A stretch of DNA of 64,000 bases from Chondrosia reniformis. Its lineage: Eukaryota > Porifera > Demospongiae > Chondrillida > Chondrillidae. The notes under the pieces are model-generated. The model searched no databases. It saw nothing but the letters and a program-made list of their open reading frames with translations, and was not told where the DNA came from. Below, in pieces: positions 51,571-63,987 of the stretch; positions within the stretch are counted from its first letter, which is position 1; each line of letters starts with the position of its first letter. The DNA lies in contig OX359195.1 in assembly GCA_947172415.1 (NCBI GenBank), positions 5,741,501-5,805,500 of the forward strand, read 5' to 3'. The position numbers were made by a program, and so were the translations under genes.

Positions 51571-52599
51571 CCTGAAACTGATTTTTCGCTTGTTTTTGTC
51601 TTATGTACATCTCCTTGTTTCTTAGGAAGTCCTGAAGCCTTAGGGACCACTTTTACCTGGGATTGAGTAGAATTAGGATCAGATGTACCATCTGGCCATG
51701 GTGATAGATCATGTGTTTTGTTCACTTCAGATTGGGCTGCAAGGGGGCTGCTGACAACAGGCAATACATTCTCCACTGGTGAGTCTTTTTCAGAGCTGAT
51801 TATTGGTATCTTTTCCGTGGGTGTAGCCACCTCAAGGCAAAGTTGTTCATTTTCAGCTGTTTTCTGTGTGCACTGTGTCGGAGTATTGTCTTCCAATGAA
51901 TGGTCTTCTGTCATCTCTGGTTTCTCTTCTTGTGATATTTCAACAGGATTCCCAGTAAGCGTTTCTATAATTTGCTGATATTGTACTTTATGTTGGCCTG
52001 GTGTCATATTATCAGCCTCAACCAGTCCTTTTGAAGCTAACTGTATTGCTTGATCTTTCTGACTTCTCAGTGATTGTAATTCACCTTCTTGTTTGGCAAT
52101 TCTATTACGTAAGCTGCTTACGTATGGTTGTGCATGTTCACACTAATAGGAAGATAATAACATAACATATAATGGAGGACTAGGTAAATATATATAGGCC
52201 TATATAGTGATGGCAATTGTCAAACAGCAACTTTAATATACTGATGGTTATCTAATTAATCCAGCCTTTAAGAAGTGACGATTGTAGGAATTTTAGAAAG
52301 TATACTATACTTTTTAATGTTGATATAGTTTTCCAATGTTATCAGAGATACATGCGGAGGTATATACATTAGAGGTATATATATGCTTGGTTAATTAGTG
52401 TTGTGTTTCTCACTTTATTTAAACTATTAGTGGAACTACTCTGAAAGCCACTGTCAGTTGATGGATAAAGTTCTTGGTGGCTCTTTAGTTGGCCATCATT
52501 TGAAGAGGCAGGGTGATTTTGTAAATGGCCTGTACTGGCACTGTTTAGAGGGCCTAAAGAACCAGTTGAACTCTGTGACGAAGGACATCCCAGATCCAT
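51342..52599 (-). CDS. Coiled-coil array protein 6, Ser/Pro-rich
   Basis: Exons 52414-52599 (possibly from 52632, where an acceptor allows DSGHPEHTERE upstream) and 51342-52142, phase 0, at least 328 residues; not recognised. Exon 1 is Ser/Asn/Pro-rich and ends TDSGFQSSSTNSLNK, with a DSGFQS motif. Exon 2 starts with a short coiled coil (LRNRIAKQEGELQSLRSQK), then a long disordered acidic and Ser/Pro region, and a basic tail (SQSLKRPPTAKPPQRLRHN). A further conserved stretch (SPKLQSAVQGVGSTDDEK) lies in another frame just after the stop and is also seen in the duplicate, which suggests the original C-terminus was longer. An upstream exon is likely because the 52632 acceptor is in phase. Confidence 0.65.
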
Positions 52600-52632
52600 C
52601 TCTCTCTCTGTGTGTTCTGGGTGGCCACTATC

Positions 52633-53784
52633 CTATAATGTAATGAATATCATTAAGCTACAAAGGAATTTCATTCACCATTCCTAGGCTTGCCCATCTA
52701 TTGCAAAACTTACAAAATGGCATTATATTTCATCTATCGATATAGATAACCTTTGATAGCTGTACATGTAATCTCTGAGTATACATATACGTACATATAA
52801 GTGTGTCAACCTTAATTTTAGTGTATACATACATATATATGTATTTTGGTGAGAAATTATATAAGTTATATCTGCATGCACCATGTGATATATATGATAT
52901 ATGATCACATTATGCAAATAACATTTATATACTAGGAATATTTTCATTGCACTTATTAATGTACAAAATCTAGCTAATTTAAAGTTTAAAGGAAATAAAG
53001 ACTGGAGACCTTAAGGAGAAATGGATAGGAGCTATATATTTCTTAAATTGTATAGCTACAATGTATACACAAGCACTGCATATCTTAAGTTAATTGATTA
53101 GCTTACTATAGCTTAAACTGAAGTTAGTTTACACACACATGTATACATGAAGTGATAGGAGGTATTTGTTGCGATCATAATATAGGATACTGAGATTATT
53201 GAGCAACTGCAATATGAATTCTTTTAAAGAGAACGTTTAAACCCCGGAGGTCTTCATCAGCAATATGGGGGTGGTGTTTATGATGCATGATTATATATAT
53301 AGGCCACATCATGACCAATTAAGTATACATATAGCGAAATGGTGAAATCACAGCTTATATAAGAATTGCATCTGATGTACATAATTTATCATTGTATATT
53401 GCATATATACACCAATTCCTGTCCAAGTGCTTAAAAGGCACACATGCATGTACAGAGGGAGAGACGTTAAATGCATGCATACTTGAGGTTAATTATACAG
53501 TGCTCTTGCTGTACTAGTCTTATTCAAACTCAAAAACTGCAACAATACAAATTAAAAAGCAGGCCACACACACATTAATTAGTCTATATATTAAGCATAG
53601 TAAACCAATATGAGTTATTAACAATATATGATGTAACGATCATGACCAGTCTATATTAGTGATATTCATAGTGTATATAATAATAATAATAATTGATCAA
53701 AGAAGTGAGGGAGCATCCCTTAAGAAATCCCTTTTTTAAATGGTACAGGTATCAAGAGAGGTTGTGCATGTGAGAGATTTAGTT
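52633..53784. other. Spacer in coiled-coil array
   Basis: AT-rich with many TATATA and TACGTA strings. It should contain the 5' end of array member 6, but no convincing exon was found. Confidence 0.45.
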
Positions 53785-55689
53785 TTAGCTTAATGTGATG
53801 TCATTAATATCATCATTGCTTGGAACTTGATGTGGCAGTACAGTTTCTTCACTAGTCACTTTCCAGTTTGTGGCGTACGAAGACTTGACACCAGCCACAC
53901 CCACTCCTACAGGACTACCAAGGGTCTCCACCTCAGTTGAGTTGGACTGACTATACTTTGGCCCTTTGACCAATTCACTGTGATCTGGCAACTATAAACA
54001 GAAAGACATACAAACCTATACAGGGTATTATTAAGCATCGCAGGAAGATTGTGTAAGGTATTACAAGGAATTAGAATCTTAACTATTTGTGAGTCAAATA
54101 CTGGGGACATATTCTTACAAGGTGAAAAATTATATTTCACATCGTAGTAAATTAAATGAAATGGATAGAAGCTTACACAATGCATATTACAATGAATAAT
54201 AAAAATGGATAAGGTCAATTTCTAATACTTTTCTTTTTAATCACTCAAATAATCATTGTGACATACGTATGATTAACTTAACTTCAAAACACTCGAGTGG
54301 CTAGGTACCATAATAACTTTGCTTTTTTCGTAACTACTCTAGCCGTATTCGGCTAGAGTAGTTATGAAAAAAGCGAAGGTATATGATTAACTTACTCCTC
54401 TGGGATCTCCAGAAATTACTGTAATGATCTCCTTCTTTGCAGACCAGAGAGGATTGGTAATCTCTGTAGATCCGGATTGCTCTGCAATGTTTTCCAAATT
54501 ACCTCTTACTTGGTTTGGAGAGAGGTTGTAATATTCCTGTATGGTAGTCTTCAAGTGAACATGTAGTTCTGATAATTTCTTCTGCAAAATGTCTTTTTCT
54601 CTCCGAAGCTGCGTGTGTGAATTTTGCAAATTTGATAACGTTTCTGCCACTACCTGATGCTCCTGTTGAAGTGTGGCATACTTATTTTCAAGAGCAGAGT
54701 GCTCTGTTACCAATGCTTCATGGGTTGGCTGAATTTGGTGAAGCTCTGTTTCTCTTTTCTCAGAATCTAACTTGACATCTTTGAGACGAATCAGTAGTCT
54801 TTGTGTCAATTCTTCCATCTCTTCAAACTTGTCCTGTATGTGGGATAGGACTACATAAAACCTCCAGACACCTCCAGCAAATGACAGGAATATCCTCAAA
54901 AGGTCTGCATTTATTTATTATTACTATTATTATATTATTTATATGTTTGTTAGTTAATTGGGACCATGTCATGTGACTATCTCTTTATAATTACCTTGGC
55001 AGAGTGTGTAGACAGCACTGAGTGACATTGTGACGTTGTGTAGCCACTATCTGCAATGCTTGTAGGAGACTGGGGTCGTTCTTCAATTTCAGTTATTTCG
55101 TTTCTTTCAGTAGTGCTTGCCCGGAGCTTACTAAACGTAATTATACAAATAGACAAGGGACATGATTAGCAAGTTAGATTATACATATTTCTCTTTAGTG
55201 AGCTAAATAAATTGAAATTTGTAGTTTCCATGAAAGGGTAAAATAAAGTCATAAAGTATTGGTAGATATAGTGTATTTATTTCAGTACCTGACAGCTAAA
55301 TGTGCCCTAATCAGTTGCATCTTGACCAACCCTTAAAACGTTTATATTTACAGCATGTACAGTTCACAAATTTCGCTTGCCATAAAAATTAAATATGCTT
55401 TATATATGTCGTATATAAAGGCAGCACTTAATAGCACTGACCCAGCTATAGGTAACGTCTTCTTTGTCCCACGCTCTGGTGGAGCCGACTTAAGGCGTCG
55501 CTTCTTTTCTTTCTTGGCCTGCAATGGTCTACCACTCGATGAGTCATTTTCTACTTCCGTAATGCTGAGCTCTTCTTTCTCCTCAGGAGTCGGCTTAATT
55601 CTGTTTGACGAGAAATTTAATAGCGAGAAACGCTTTGGGGATGTCGTTCTCTCCTTTGAAGAGGGCGTAGCATCCTCTAGGTCTGCCAT
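53785..55689 (-). CDS. Coiled-coil array protein 7
   Basis: Exons 55442-55689, 54995-55130, 54396-54833 and 53785-53991, phases consistent, 342 residues; not recognised. Exon 1 is basic and Pro/Ser-rich (MADLEDATPSSKERTTSPKR; KKEKKRRLKSAPPERGTKK). Exon 2 carries RPQSPTSIADSGYTTSQC, another DSG-type motif. Exon 3 is a coiled coil (FEEMEELTQRLLIRLKDVK, ENKYATLQQEHQVVAETLS, LRREKDILQKKLSELHVHL). The final exon is short and polar, ending NDDINDITLS. The exon 1 donor is GTCAGT, the variant also used in ATG7 and IDH here. A long hairpin lies just inside the intron after exon 3. Array end; the next gene is TMED. Confidence 0.75.
54317..54378. repeat. 29-bp near-perfect hairpin with 4-nt loop
   Basis: The arm 54317-54345 (ending ACTACTCTAGCCG) pairs with 54350-54378 (beginning CGGCTAGAGTAGT); 27 of 29 positions match, loop TATT. 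It lies 17 bases into the intron after exon 3 of array protein 7, close to the donor at 54394-54395. Confidence 0.92.
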
Positions 55690-55779
55690 TTGTAGTTTAT
55701 AATCCACGCCCACTTGTCGACAATGCATGTAATATGTATATAAGATAGAAAAAAGACTATTAGATTTATAAAATGAAAT

Positions 55780-57845
55780 TCAAGCTCTAAGTTTATCCTT
55801 TCTTGGTTGCCTGAATAATCTTCTTAATACTACAACCTAAAGATACAGAATACAATATACATGTAATAGCAGCAAGAGGGCCAATGAATAGTAGAGTATA
55901 CATGTATCATTATATGTATTCCTACCTGAATAACAGCTACTGTAGCCATAATAATGAGATTTAGTAGCGAAAAGAAACCAACTCTAAAACGATTTCCTTC
56001 AACAGTGTACCTGGAAAAGGAGAGAGAAGAGTACTAGTGATGGAGGGAGGGAGTGAGGGAGAGAAGGAGATGTAGAGAAAGAGAGGGAGAATAGGAGAGG
56101 TATATAAGCCTAAAGTAATTATTTCAGAACCAAACCAAACACTTGTAATTTCCCAGGAAGTCAAGTAGTAAACCATAGAACTTCATTAATTTTATAATAT
56201 TATAACCCTTTCAACATGTAGGCACATTGTTGGATAAATTTATTGTCTTTTAAAATTGTACAGCTATGGTACTGACCTGTGTCTGGCCTCCCTGGCTCTG
56301 AAGTGTGCCTGATCAATCATCACTTTGGACAGTGACTGCTTGATCTTTTCTGTTACATTCTAAACACAAAACAGACATTCCATAATATAAACATTAAATA
56401 GACCTTCCTTAGTATAAATGTCATATAAGTGTTACTACATTAAATAGACCTTCCTTAGTATAAATGTGATATTAGTGTTACTACATTAAATAGACCTTCC
56501 TTAGTATAAATGTCATATAAGTGTTACTATACTGTGTTCTTTCATAACAGGCAATCCCACACACATGGTCCACTGGATATGGGACTCTGGATTTGTAACC
56601 ACCCATTCATGTCTACTGAGAAGCACAATGTGCTAATGGGTGGAACTGATGTTAAAGTTCAAGATTATCATTATAGCATATCGGATACTTTGATTAAACT
56701 GCATTACATCACAAGTAAACTGACTTACCCTGATCAGTGACAGACTAAAGGCTTCTGGATCCTCTGTCTCCTTCTCTACATTTTCAAAATCATCAAAATA
56801 GTCTTCATCATCATCAGAATAAACTGCCATGAAGATGATCTTTTCAGATAGGGTACTAAACGAGTTGTCAAAACATATTTGATATTCTCCAGGTGTTTCC
56901 ACTTCAAAATGATGAAAATTATCTCGTTCCTTGTACGTTGAGACGACAATGCCAACCGGTTGGGGCCCAGAAATAAAGAAATTGATATCTAAATTGCCAC
57001 CACTGATCACCTAATAGATATACACTAAGGTAAAGTCATAGTTGGGTACTTTGGAACTAGGTACTCTATATACTCTACTTAAAAAATTATGCATTTCACG
57101 CACAACTGAAAAATCATGGTATAAAGATGTATGTATTTGTAGTTCAGAATTAAATACATACTGTACATGGGTTTGTTTGGTCAATTACTTTGCTATAACG
57201 GTATCAGTGAAGAGGTATTTAGGTCTATATCTAAGTTTCATATACACACCTGGTGCATACACTTATATGTAACATAGGGGAAATGAATATCATTACACCA
57301 ACCAGCCAAATGACTGAGATCTAACCTTGGCTGGGCATACATAGCATGGGGACAAAAGTGATCGTCTGCCAGTCATCCGAGATGGAAAACAATTACTTGC
57401 ACAGGCTCAGTGCAATTAACTCCATACTTTATGTAACATAAGACATGCACATGTACACACACACCTGATATTCCACTTCTATTTCCTCTGTAACCTTAAA
57501 ATTCTCTAAAAAGCATTCGAATTCGCCCGCACCCAGTATATACGTGAGAGATTCATCGATAGCTAATCGAAGGAAATGAAAAAGGGTGAAGTTCATCTTT
57601 AAGAGGCAGATGAATAAATACCGCTGGTTTTGTAACTTTGATTTAAATTACTCAAGACACACTTTAATCTGTCACAAATTTAGTTTAGAGCAAAGTTCAA
57701 TATTTATATGAAACATAATAATATAGATATATAAAGATATAGAGGGTGTCGAGACTATCACTGTATAGCTTTACCGACTCCTACCTTGACTAGCTGAGAG
57801 TATATGAAAAATCAAATAGATTTCCTTTAAACTTAATGCTGCCAT
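55780..57845 (-). CDS. p24/TMED-family cargo receptor
   Basis: Exons 57785-57845, 57465-57562, 56729-57010, 56277-56359, 55926-56010 and 55780-55836, all phases consistent, 221 residues (human TMED1/5 about 227-229). p24 proteins cycle between ER and Golgi in COPI/COPII vesicles and sort cargo such as GPI-anchored proteins. Seen: a signal peptide (ALSLKEIYLIFHILSASQA), a GOLD domain with the two family cysteines (GEFECFLENF and EYQICFDNSFS), an acidic stretch (DDDEDYFDD), a coiled-coil segment (EKIKQSLSKVMIDQAHFRA), then a TM helix (about 185-207) and a basic tail RQPRKDKLRA. The tail lacks the usual FF COPII motif. Closest to the TMED1/5 (gamma) group by the GOLD sequence; subtype is inferred. 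Confidence 0.9.
56393..56530. repeat. 46-bp tandem repeat x3 in TMED intron 3
   Basis: Three almost identical 46-bp units containing ATTAAATAGACCTTCCTTAG. Confidence 0.93.
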
Positions 57846-58234
57846 TTTGAAAACTGACCTCTCGGGGGATAGATTTGTGGCCACCACTTCCGGCGACTGG
57901 CCCATAGTATAGGTCATATAGATAAACTTCAAAGTTTATAGGATTCTATAACACGAATTTTAAGTGTCATCTATAAACATGCACTGTGTATTATATTTTT
58001 CACTGATTATGACTGCGACTATCACCATAATAAAATGATTGCAAGATGTATAACATTAGAAAGATAATACACATAAACTTATCAGTTGTGTGCATAAACA
58101 CTATCATAGGGTGATTGTATTATATGGAAGGATATTGTGCATGAATATATCTGATAGAAAAATATGGACTTAAAAAGGCAATACATATTCATAAGTTAAC
58201 AGCTTGGTTCTACCCATAATAAAATTATGGGGTT
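57846..58234. other. Spacer between TMED and SNX genes
   Basis: Promoter of TMED (GC-richer at 57860-57905) and 3' flank of the SNX gene. AT-rich; no coding signal. Confidence 0.55.
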
Positions 58235-61200
58235 CTACTCATCATATTTGCTAAGAGACCCTTGAAGCTTCTGAACAATCTAAATGAAGAGAAGTAAACC
58301 AGTAATAATAACATATTATACATACTGTATGTACATACATACATATATGCTACAATATAAATAACACTAGGGGAAGTAAAATTTAGAATTAAATCTTGCA
58401 AATGCAAATTTCAGAATTATTTATAGACTGATGTGAGTAACGAAATACAACCTTCAAAGGCTACCTCCAACACACTCTAAAGTGTAGACTTCAAATAATA
58501 TGTAAATTTGTCTATTTAGTGGAAAAAAAACCACGAAATGTATTCTGAAGGCATAGACAGTCTTTCAATAGAAGTCTGCACACATGCAACATTTTCTGAG
58601 ATATACAATATTCTCATAAATTAAAGTTTCTTTATTTCAAGTAAGTAAGTAAGATCTGTCAAAATAGGAATTTGGATTAAGAAAGTTCCTACTGTGTATC
58701 GAGTTTTGCTTGTGGATGTATTATTGCACACTGAATTAAAGATTTCACCAAAGACAACCTTATAAGTATTTAATAGTCTAATGTACTCACATTTTGATAG
58801 AAGGTAATTTGTGATGTTAACAAATTTTGCATCATCAATTTAAAATCAACAACACGTTCGTGTTGAAAATGATGTATCTCAGCTGCAAGCATAGAATAGA
58901 AGAACATTAATAGTTGAAATATTCTGACATGTACATACGTATATACAAGAAATTGTGGGGTATACCTAAAAGTGCTGTATTCACAGTCTCAGCTCTGCTT
59001 CTAATGTCAGCCAATTCAGTGAACTGGACAAAAGTGAAAAAAAAACAAAGATGATTAATCCAAAATCTGATTTAAGGCCATTTCTGTGTGACTCCCACAA
59101 CGTAACCTTGTGACATTATACGACAATGGAGTCATAAACGTATGTATACTTACATCAATGACTCCGTCCAACTTCTCTCCTTCCCTCACTTTACCAGTTG
59201 ATTTCTAAAAAAGAGGAAAAAAAGGGAAAAAGAACTACATACATTACACCAATAGAGACTATCTACGTAAATGGGTACATACACACTAGCAGTAGGACAT
59301 TTCATACTTGGAAAAACGTGCACTTACGTACGTATGTATGTGTGTACATATGTATGCAGTTCAGTCTACAAGACAGAGATGTCACATTTAAACAATGCCA
59401 ATTCTGAGAACAAGAAGGCAGATGACATATGGGGGAGGCACTCATCCTATTTGTTTAAATAGAGCCCCGGGCCTCTATTTCATATCAGTCATTTTGGAGC
59501 CTGCCTCAATTTGACCCTGGCTTCTATAATATAATTCTCTTGGTGTCAGCACTCAACTCCTGGCACTCAACTCCTGGCACCCAACTCCCGGCACCCAACT
59601 CCCGGCACCCACTCACTTAGTCTTCGCTGTCTTTTACTTAAAGGAGACACAGTAGCTAGGACTATTTCTTTGGTTTTGCTACGTACCCAATGTTTTGATT
59701 CAAGAGACCCTGGCCTCTATTCGTTGCCCAGCTTATACATGGACAAATACAGTACCTACGTACGTATGTTAAGTATCCTAGCCTCATCAGCCTAGCTTTA
59801 TTGAGCCTCATCAGCCTAGCTTTATTGAGCCTCATCAGCCTAGCTTTATTGAGCCTCATCAGCCTAGCTTTATTGAGCCTCATCAGCCTAGCTTTATTGA
59901 GCCTCATCAGCCTAGCTTTATTGAGCCTCATCAGCCTAGCTTTATTGAGCCTCATCAGCCTAGCTTTATTGAGCCTCATCAGCCTAGCTTTATTGAGCCT
60001 CATCAGCCTAGCTTTATTGAGCCTCATCAGCCTAGCTTTATTGAGCCTCATCAGCCTAGCTTTATTGAGCCTCATCAGCCTACGTAGCTTTATTCAGAGT
60101 ACAGCTTCAAGGGTCCCAGAATATGAAGAGTTGACTCACCTTAGCCAAGTGTTGTGTATCTGGAAACTCTTCTAGTAGACCAAGATACTCCTTCAGGATA
60201 TCCAGAGCTGGGATCATATCGTGTTTAGGCTGCTCAGTGTACAAGTCAGCAATTTGTTCATACACTTCTCCAGTAAACTGCATGGCCTGATTTACACCCT
60301 TTGCATCTACATACGTACATACATACATACATAATATATACGTACGTATTTACAAAATGTACGTACGTATATCATACGTTTTGCCTTGGAATAATTTAAA
60401 ACACCATTTTCTTAAAGAAATGGTTGATATATATATTAGGCTGAGAATATATTTAGAATAAACTGTTTTCCTAGAAAACCTATAGAGCTTTAGATGAGGA
60501 CCTGTTTGGTTTAATAAGGTTAAAGATAATACATCTGATCTGTATGTATGTATGGTTTAATAAGCAATTGAGGGGCTACGTAACTGGGAGTGTGCCTTAA
60601 GAGCTTACATGGTTCTGTTTCTGCAGCAAAGCAGTCAGACATTGTTCTGAATACCCCAGCCATACGATGAAACTCTCTCATAAAAGCTGCAAAATGGAGA
60701 TTATAGATTAGAGAGTATACGTAGCTGTTTTATATACAAATTGAGTAAGCTACGATGCTTGCTGTGCAAGGAAAATGAATTTCAAAATCGACTTCACAAT
60801 TGGTATGACAGAAGCACTTTACATTCAATTACATGTCAGTTTCAATTTAATATACTATGCAATTAAAGAACTGACATTTAATAACATTGGCAAAAGTTAT
60901 AAAGACATACGTACTGCACGGAATCCTTCAGAGTCTGATGGAAAACTTACGTCCTGACATCTTGGTACAATGATCTTCAAATTTTTCTTTCATTTTCATG
61001 CAAGAATCAGTCAAGGTTGTGTGAAAGTGGTCAAAATTGTCAATCCTGCCTTCACTAAACACACAAGTGTAGAATATATGACTTGGTCAACACTTATGAA
61101 ATCTTTATTGTATGTACAAATGAACATATACGTATGTAAGTGTACATATAGGTATACGTATAGTCATATGATACAAGACACTATAGCTCATATGGTTTGG

Positions 61201-63987
61201 CTGTACAATAAACACTTTAGAAAGAGACACGAGGACAGTATCACTTACGCATCATCTAGCTCCACATGAATCTCAGGATGCTCTATGCACATCAACAAAG
61301 CTCCACCTGCCACTTCATCCTTCTCTGCCCTTCTCTTACCAGCCTTCCATTGCTAAAGGAACAAAAGGTGTTTTATATATACAGTTGAACCCACTTAATT
61401 AATTAGTGGTCCCAGCCATTTTATCTTAACAGGGTTCAACTATACGTAGGTGTAGATGAAGGAGTGGAGGTGAGAAATGGATGGCAGCATGTATGGAGGA
61501 ACAGATACATATAGTCTGGCTTTCTAGACCATCCCTAAACAAGAGTCCAGAGACACCTAGAAGTACATATAGTGACTTTCTAGAAGTATAGTGACTTTCT
61601 AGTGGCACTTAAATTAAATTACACCTTTCGAATAATCATATGCAACTACTCAGATATGTGAATACGAAATTGAGGTGTTAATACATACGTAGATCACACA
61701 GAAGTTTAATTTAATTTATAGTGCCGCTAGACTGTCACTACATTTCAGTTTCTGGACACTTGCTTAGAGATGGTCTAGCAAGCCAGACTAAGGAACAGAT
61801 GGTCGGATGGATGTATACATGAGGAGGAAGATACAAGTTAATGAAATCTTACTGCATCATCTTCACAAGTTAAAAAGTGTCTAAACACTTCTGATCGTGA
61901 GATGATTGGATGTCTTGCTAGCCTATTAGTCCACATTTGAAGCTTTTCCTTCCTCTTTTCTATAAAATCTTCACCGTATCTTCCATAGTACTGCTTATCA
62001 GGAAGTGGAGGAACAGACATAACAGTAAACTTGTGGAGAAGTCTATCATGCAGCCAGTCGTAATGCTTGTATCTACGCTGGACCGGATTCCTCGTATCCT
62101 GGATCAGAGGAGAAGTAACAGTTACTGGACATGTAACTAAAAGTGTGATTCTAAAGGCATAATTACGTACCTACAGATATACAGAGTATTGTAATCTCAA
62201 TTGCAACAACAGATACGTACGTACACTTTGTAACACATTGAACCAGTTAATTTACGAGGCAGTGTTAATAGGTATGTACATACATATGTACATAAGTAGC
62301 CACATCAGGTGACTGTTATATTTCATAAGTATGTAGATAAGATGAGTGGCGAGTGTCTTTATTTGAACTTCCACTTTCACTTACATCTGGGATAATGGTG
62401 TAAGCAATGAAGGACTTAATTCCCTTGAACTTGCTCTTCTTTTCAGGATCTCTCACTTCAACCTGATAAGGTCGTGGATTTGGCTCCCACATTGGCTGAC
62501 CCTCATTAGAATACTGGAATGGGAATGGGAATGGGAAATATATATACATAAAAGTCTTTACACAAGCATTAATATTGTACAATTAATTTCCATATTATGA
62601 CAATACATAAATGTAAGACTTAATAATCTCTTCAATTGATACAATCTTTATGTAAAATGAAAATGAACTGGCTGTATAAAATCTGAGAGTTACAAACGTA
62701 CCACAACTCTAATCTTCTCTTTCTCCGGTACAGGTGATATTGCACCCTTGCGGCCGGTATTTCCGAGGATAAAGGATTCCGTTCCAGTTTTAACAAAATC
62801 CGAAAACCTGTAAAAATGCATTTCAATATAAAACTGTACCAAACCTACCTATTATACATACATACATATCCACACAGCTTCTTTTAGGGGGTGGGGGAAT
62901 TGCCCACTCTTGAAAATTTTTGCCCCCTTAAACATTACATACGTACATAAATGGAGCCCTAGGGAAAAATTAAAAGTTAGTTTCATGCCAGCATTACCTG
63001 TTTATATTTCTGCGGACTGTTTTTGACTGTCTAGTTCCATCTCCAGATTGGCTTCCAGTTAGGGCTACAGTTATATATACAAGTCACAGGTAACATAAAT
63101 ACAGTACCAGACTATATGGATTATGAAAACTGTAGTCTGAAACTCTGGCAAATTTGCTAACAAATTCAATGTGTACATATGTAAGAAACTCTGAAATGCA
63201 AAAACCTCTTTATTCCATATTGAGACCAAATACTCGAGTATAAAATGAAACTTAAACACTTTTTAATATTTTTATTCCATAATTTGTTAACGTACAGGGT
63301 TACTGTAAAATGTTCAAATTTAGAAAAATAGTTTTCTTAATTCTTACTTCTTTTTGTTACTACAAAACATACACACAAAGTTTAGTGTCTAATTACTGAG
63401 CTACAACAACAGTAATTTCCTCAGAGTTGAACATTTTTGATCCAAAGATCTATATCATTTATCTTACTCAATAACCAGCCAGGAAGGACCAATTTACATA
63501 CGTGGAAACCAGTTCTAAGAGCGTGTTCACACCGAGCCCTAATCTGGATCAATTCCAAATAAATCAAATGAGATACAATTTATTTCAAATTGCGATCAGT
63601 TTTGATCCAGATTTGTTCAATTTGAAGTCTATTATATTATAGCAGGGTAATCATTATAAGTAAGGTTTGTTTGACTGTATACACACGTATGTACGTATGT
63701 GTATGTATACGTATAGTGTCATCTAGAAGACAGTTTTGCTTACTTGAGTCTCCTGGTTCTCTGCTGCTGGTCCTGTCAGATTGATAGCGTCCATAGCTGG
63801 TGGCTCCTCCGGTGACATTGGTCGGACTGGTTACCTGCCCTCCGTCCTCGTCCCATTCCTCCCAGTCCGGGGGATCCTCATCATAGCCTCCTCCTTGAGG
63901 CTGTGCGTTGTAGCCGTCAGTGTTAGTCTGGTTGTAAGGCTGCATGTTACCATATTCATTATTGGCTGTACCATTGCTGTCTATAAC
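58235..63987 (-). CDS. Sorting nexin, SNX9/18/33 group, 5'-truncated (last 13 exons)
   Basis: Exons 63744-63987, 62998-63064, 62702-62807, 62385-62513, 61853-62098, 61249-61352, 60951-61054, 60609-60686, 60140-60306, 59154-59204, 58966-59023, 58791-58882 and 58235-58279; all phases agree; 496 residues in the window. SNX9-type proteins couple membrane curvature, dynamin and actin in endocytosis. Seen: an acidic low-complexity linker (DPPDWEEWDEDGG), the KTVRRNINRFSDFVKTG block before the PX domain, PX residues KSKFKGIKSFIAY, RRYKHYDWLHDRL, PPLPDKQYYGRYGEDFIEKR and RHPIISRSEVF, then a BAR-type helical domain (KAGKRRAEKDEVAGGALLM; NQAMQFTGEVYEQIADLY; FTELADIRSRAETVNTALL) ending KLQGSLSKYDE. The N-terminal SH3 domain must lie right of the window. 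The model is built from splice junctions alone but each is canonical. Confidence 0.93.
59548..59610. repeat. 15-bp tandem repeat x4 in SNX intron
   Basis: Units of the type GGCAC(C/T)CAACTCC(C/T)G, four copies. Confidence 0.85.
59782..60093. repeat. 24-bp minisatellite in SNX intron
   Basis: CCTCATCAGCCTAGCTTTATTGAG-type unit (24 bp) in about 12 copies that are essentially identical, between exons at 60140-60306 and 59154-59204. Because the period is divisible by three, both strands stay open, which produces long but spurious open frames. Confidence 0.94.

Noticed and set aside
59662-60175. Long open frames on both strands with 8-residue repeats
   Set aside because: They are products of the 24-bp minisatellite inside an intron of the sorting nexin gene.
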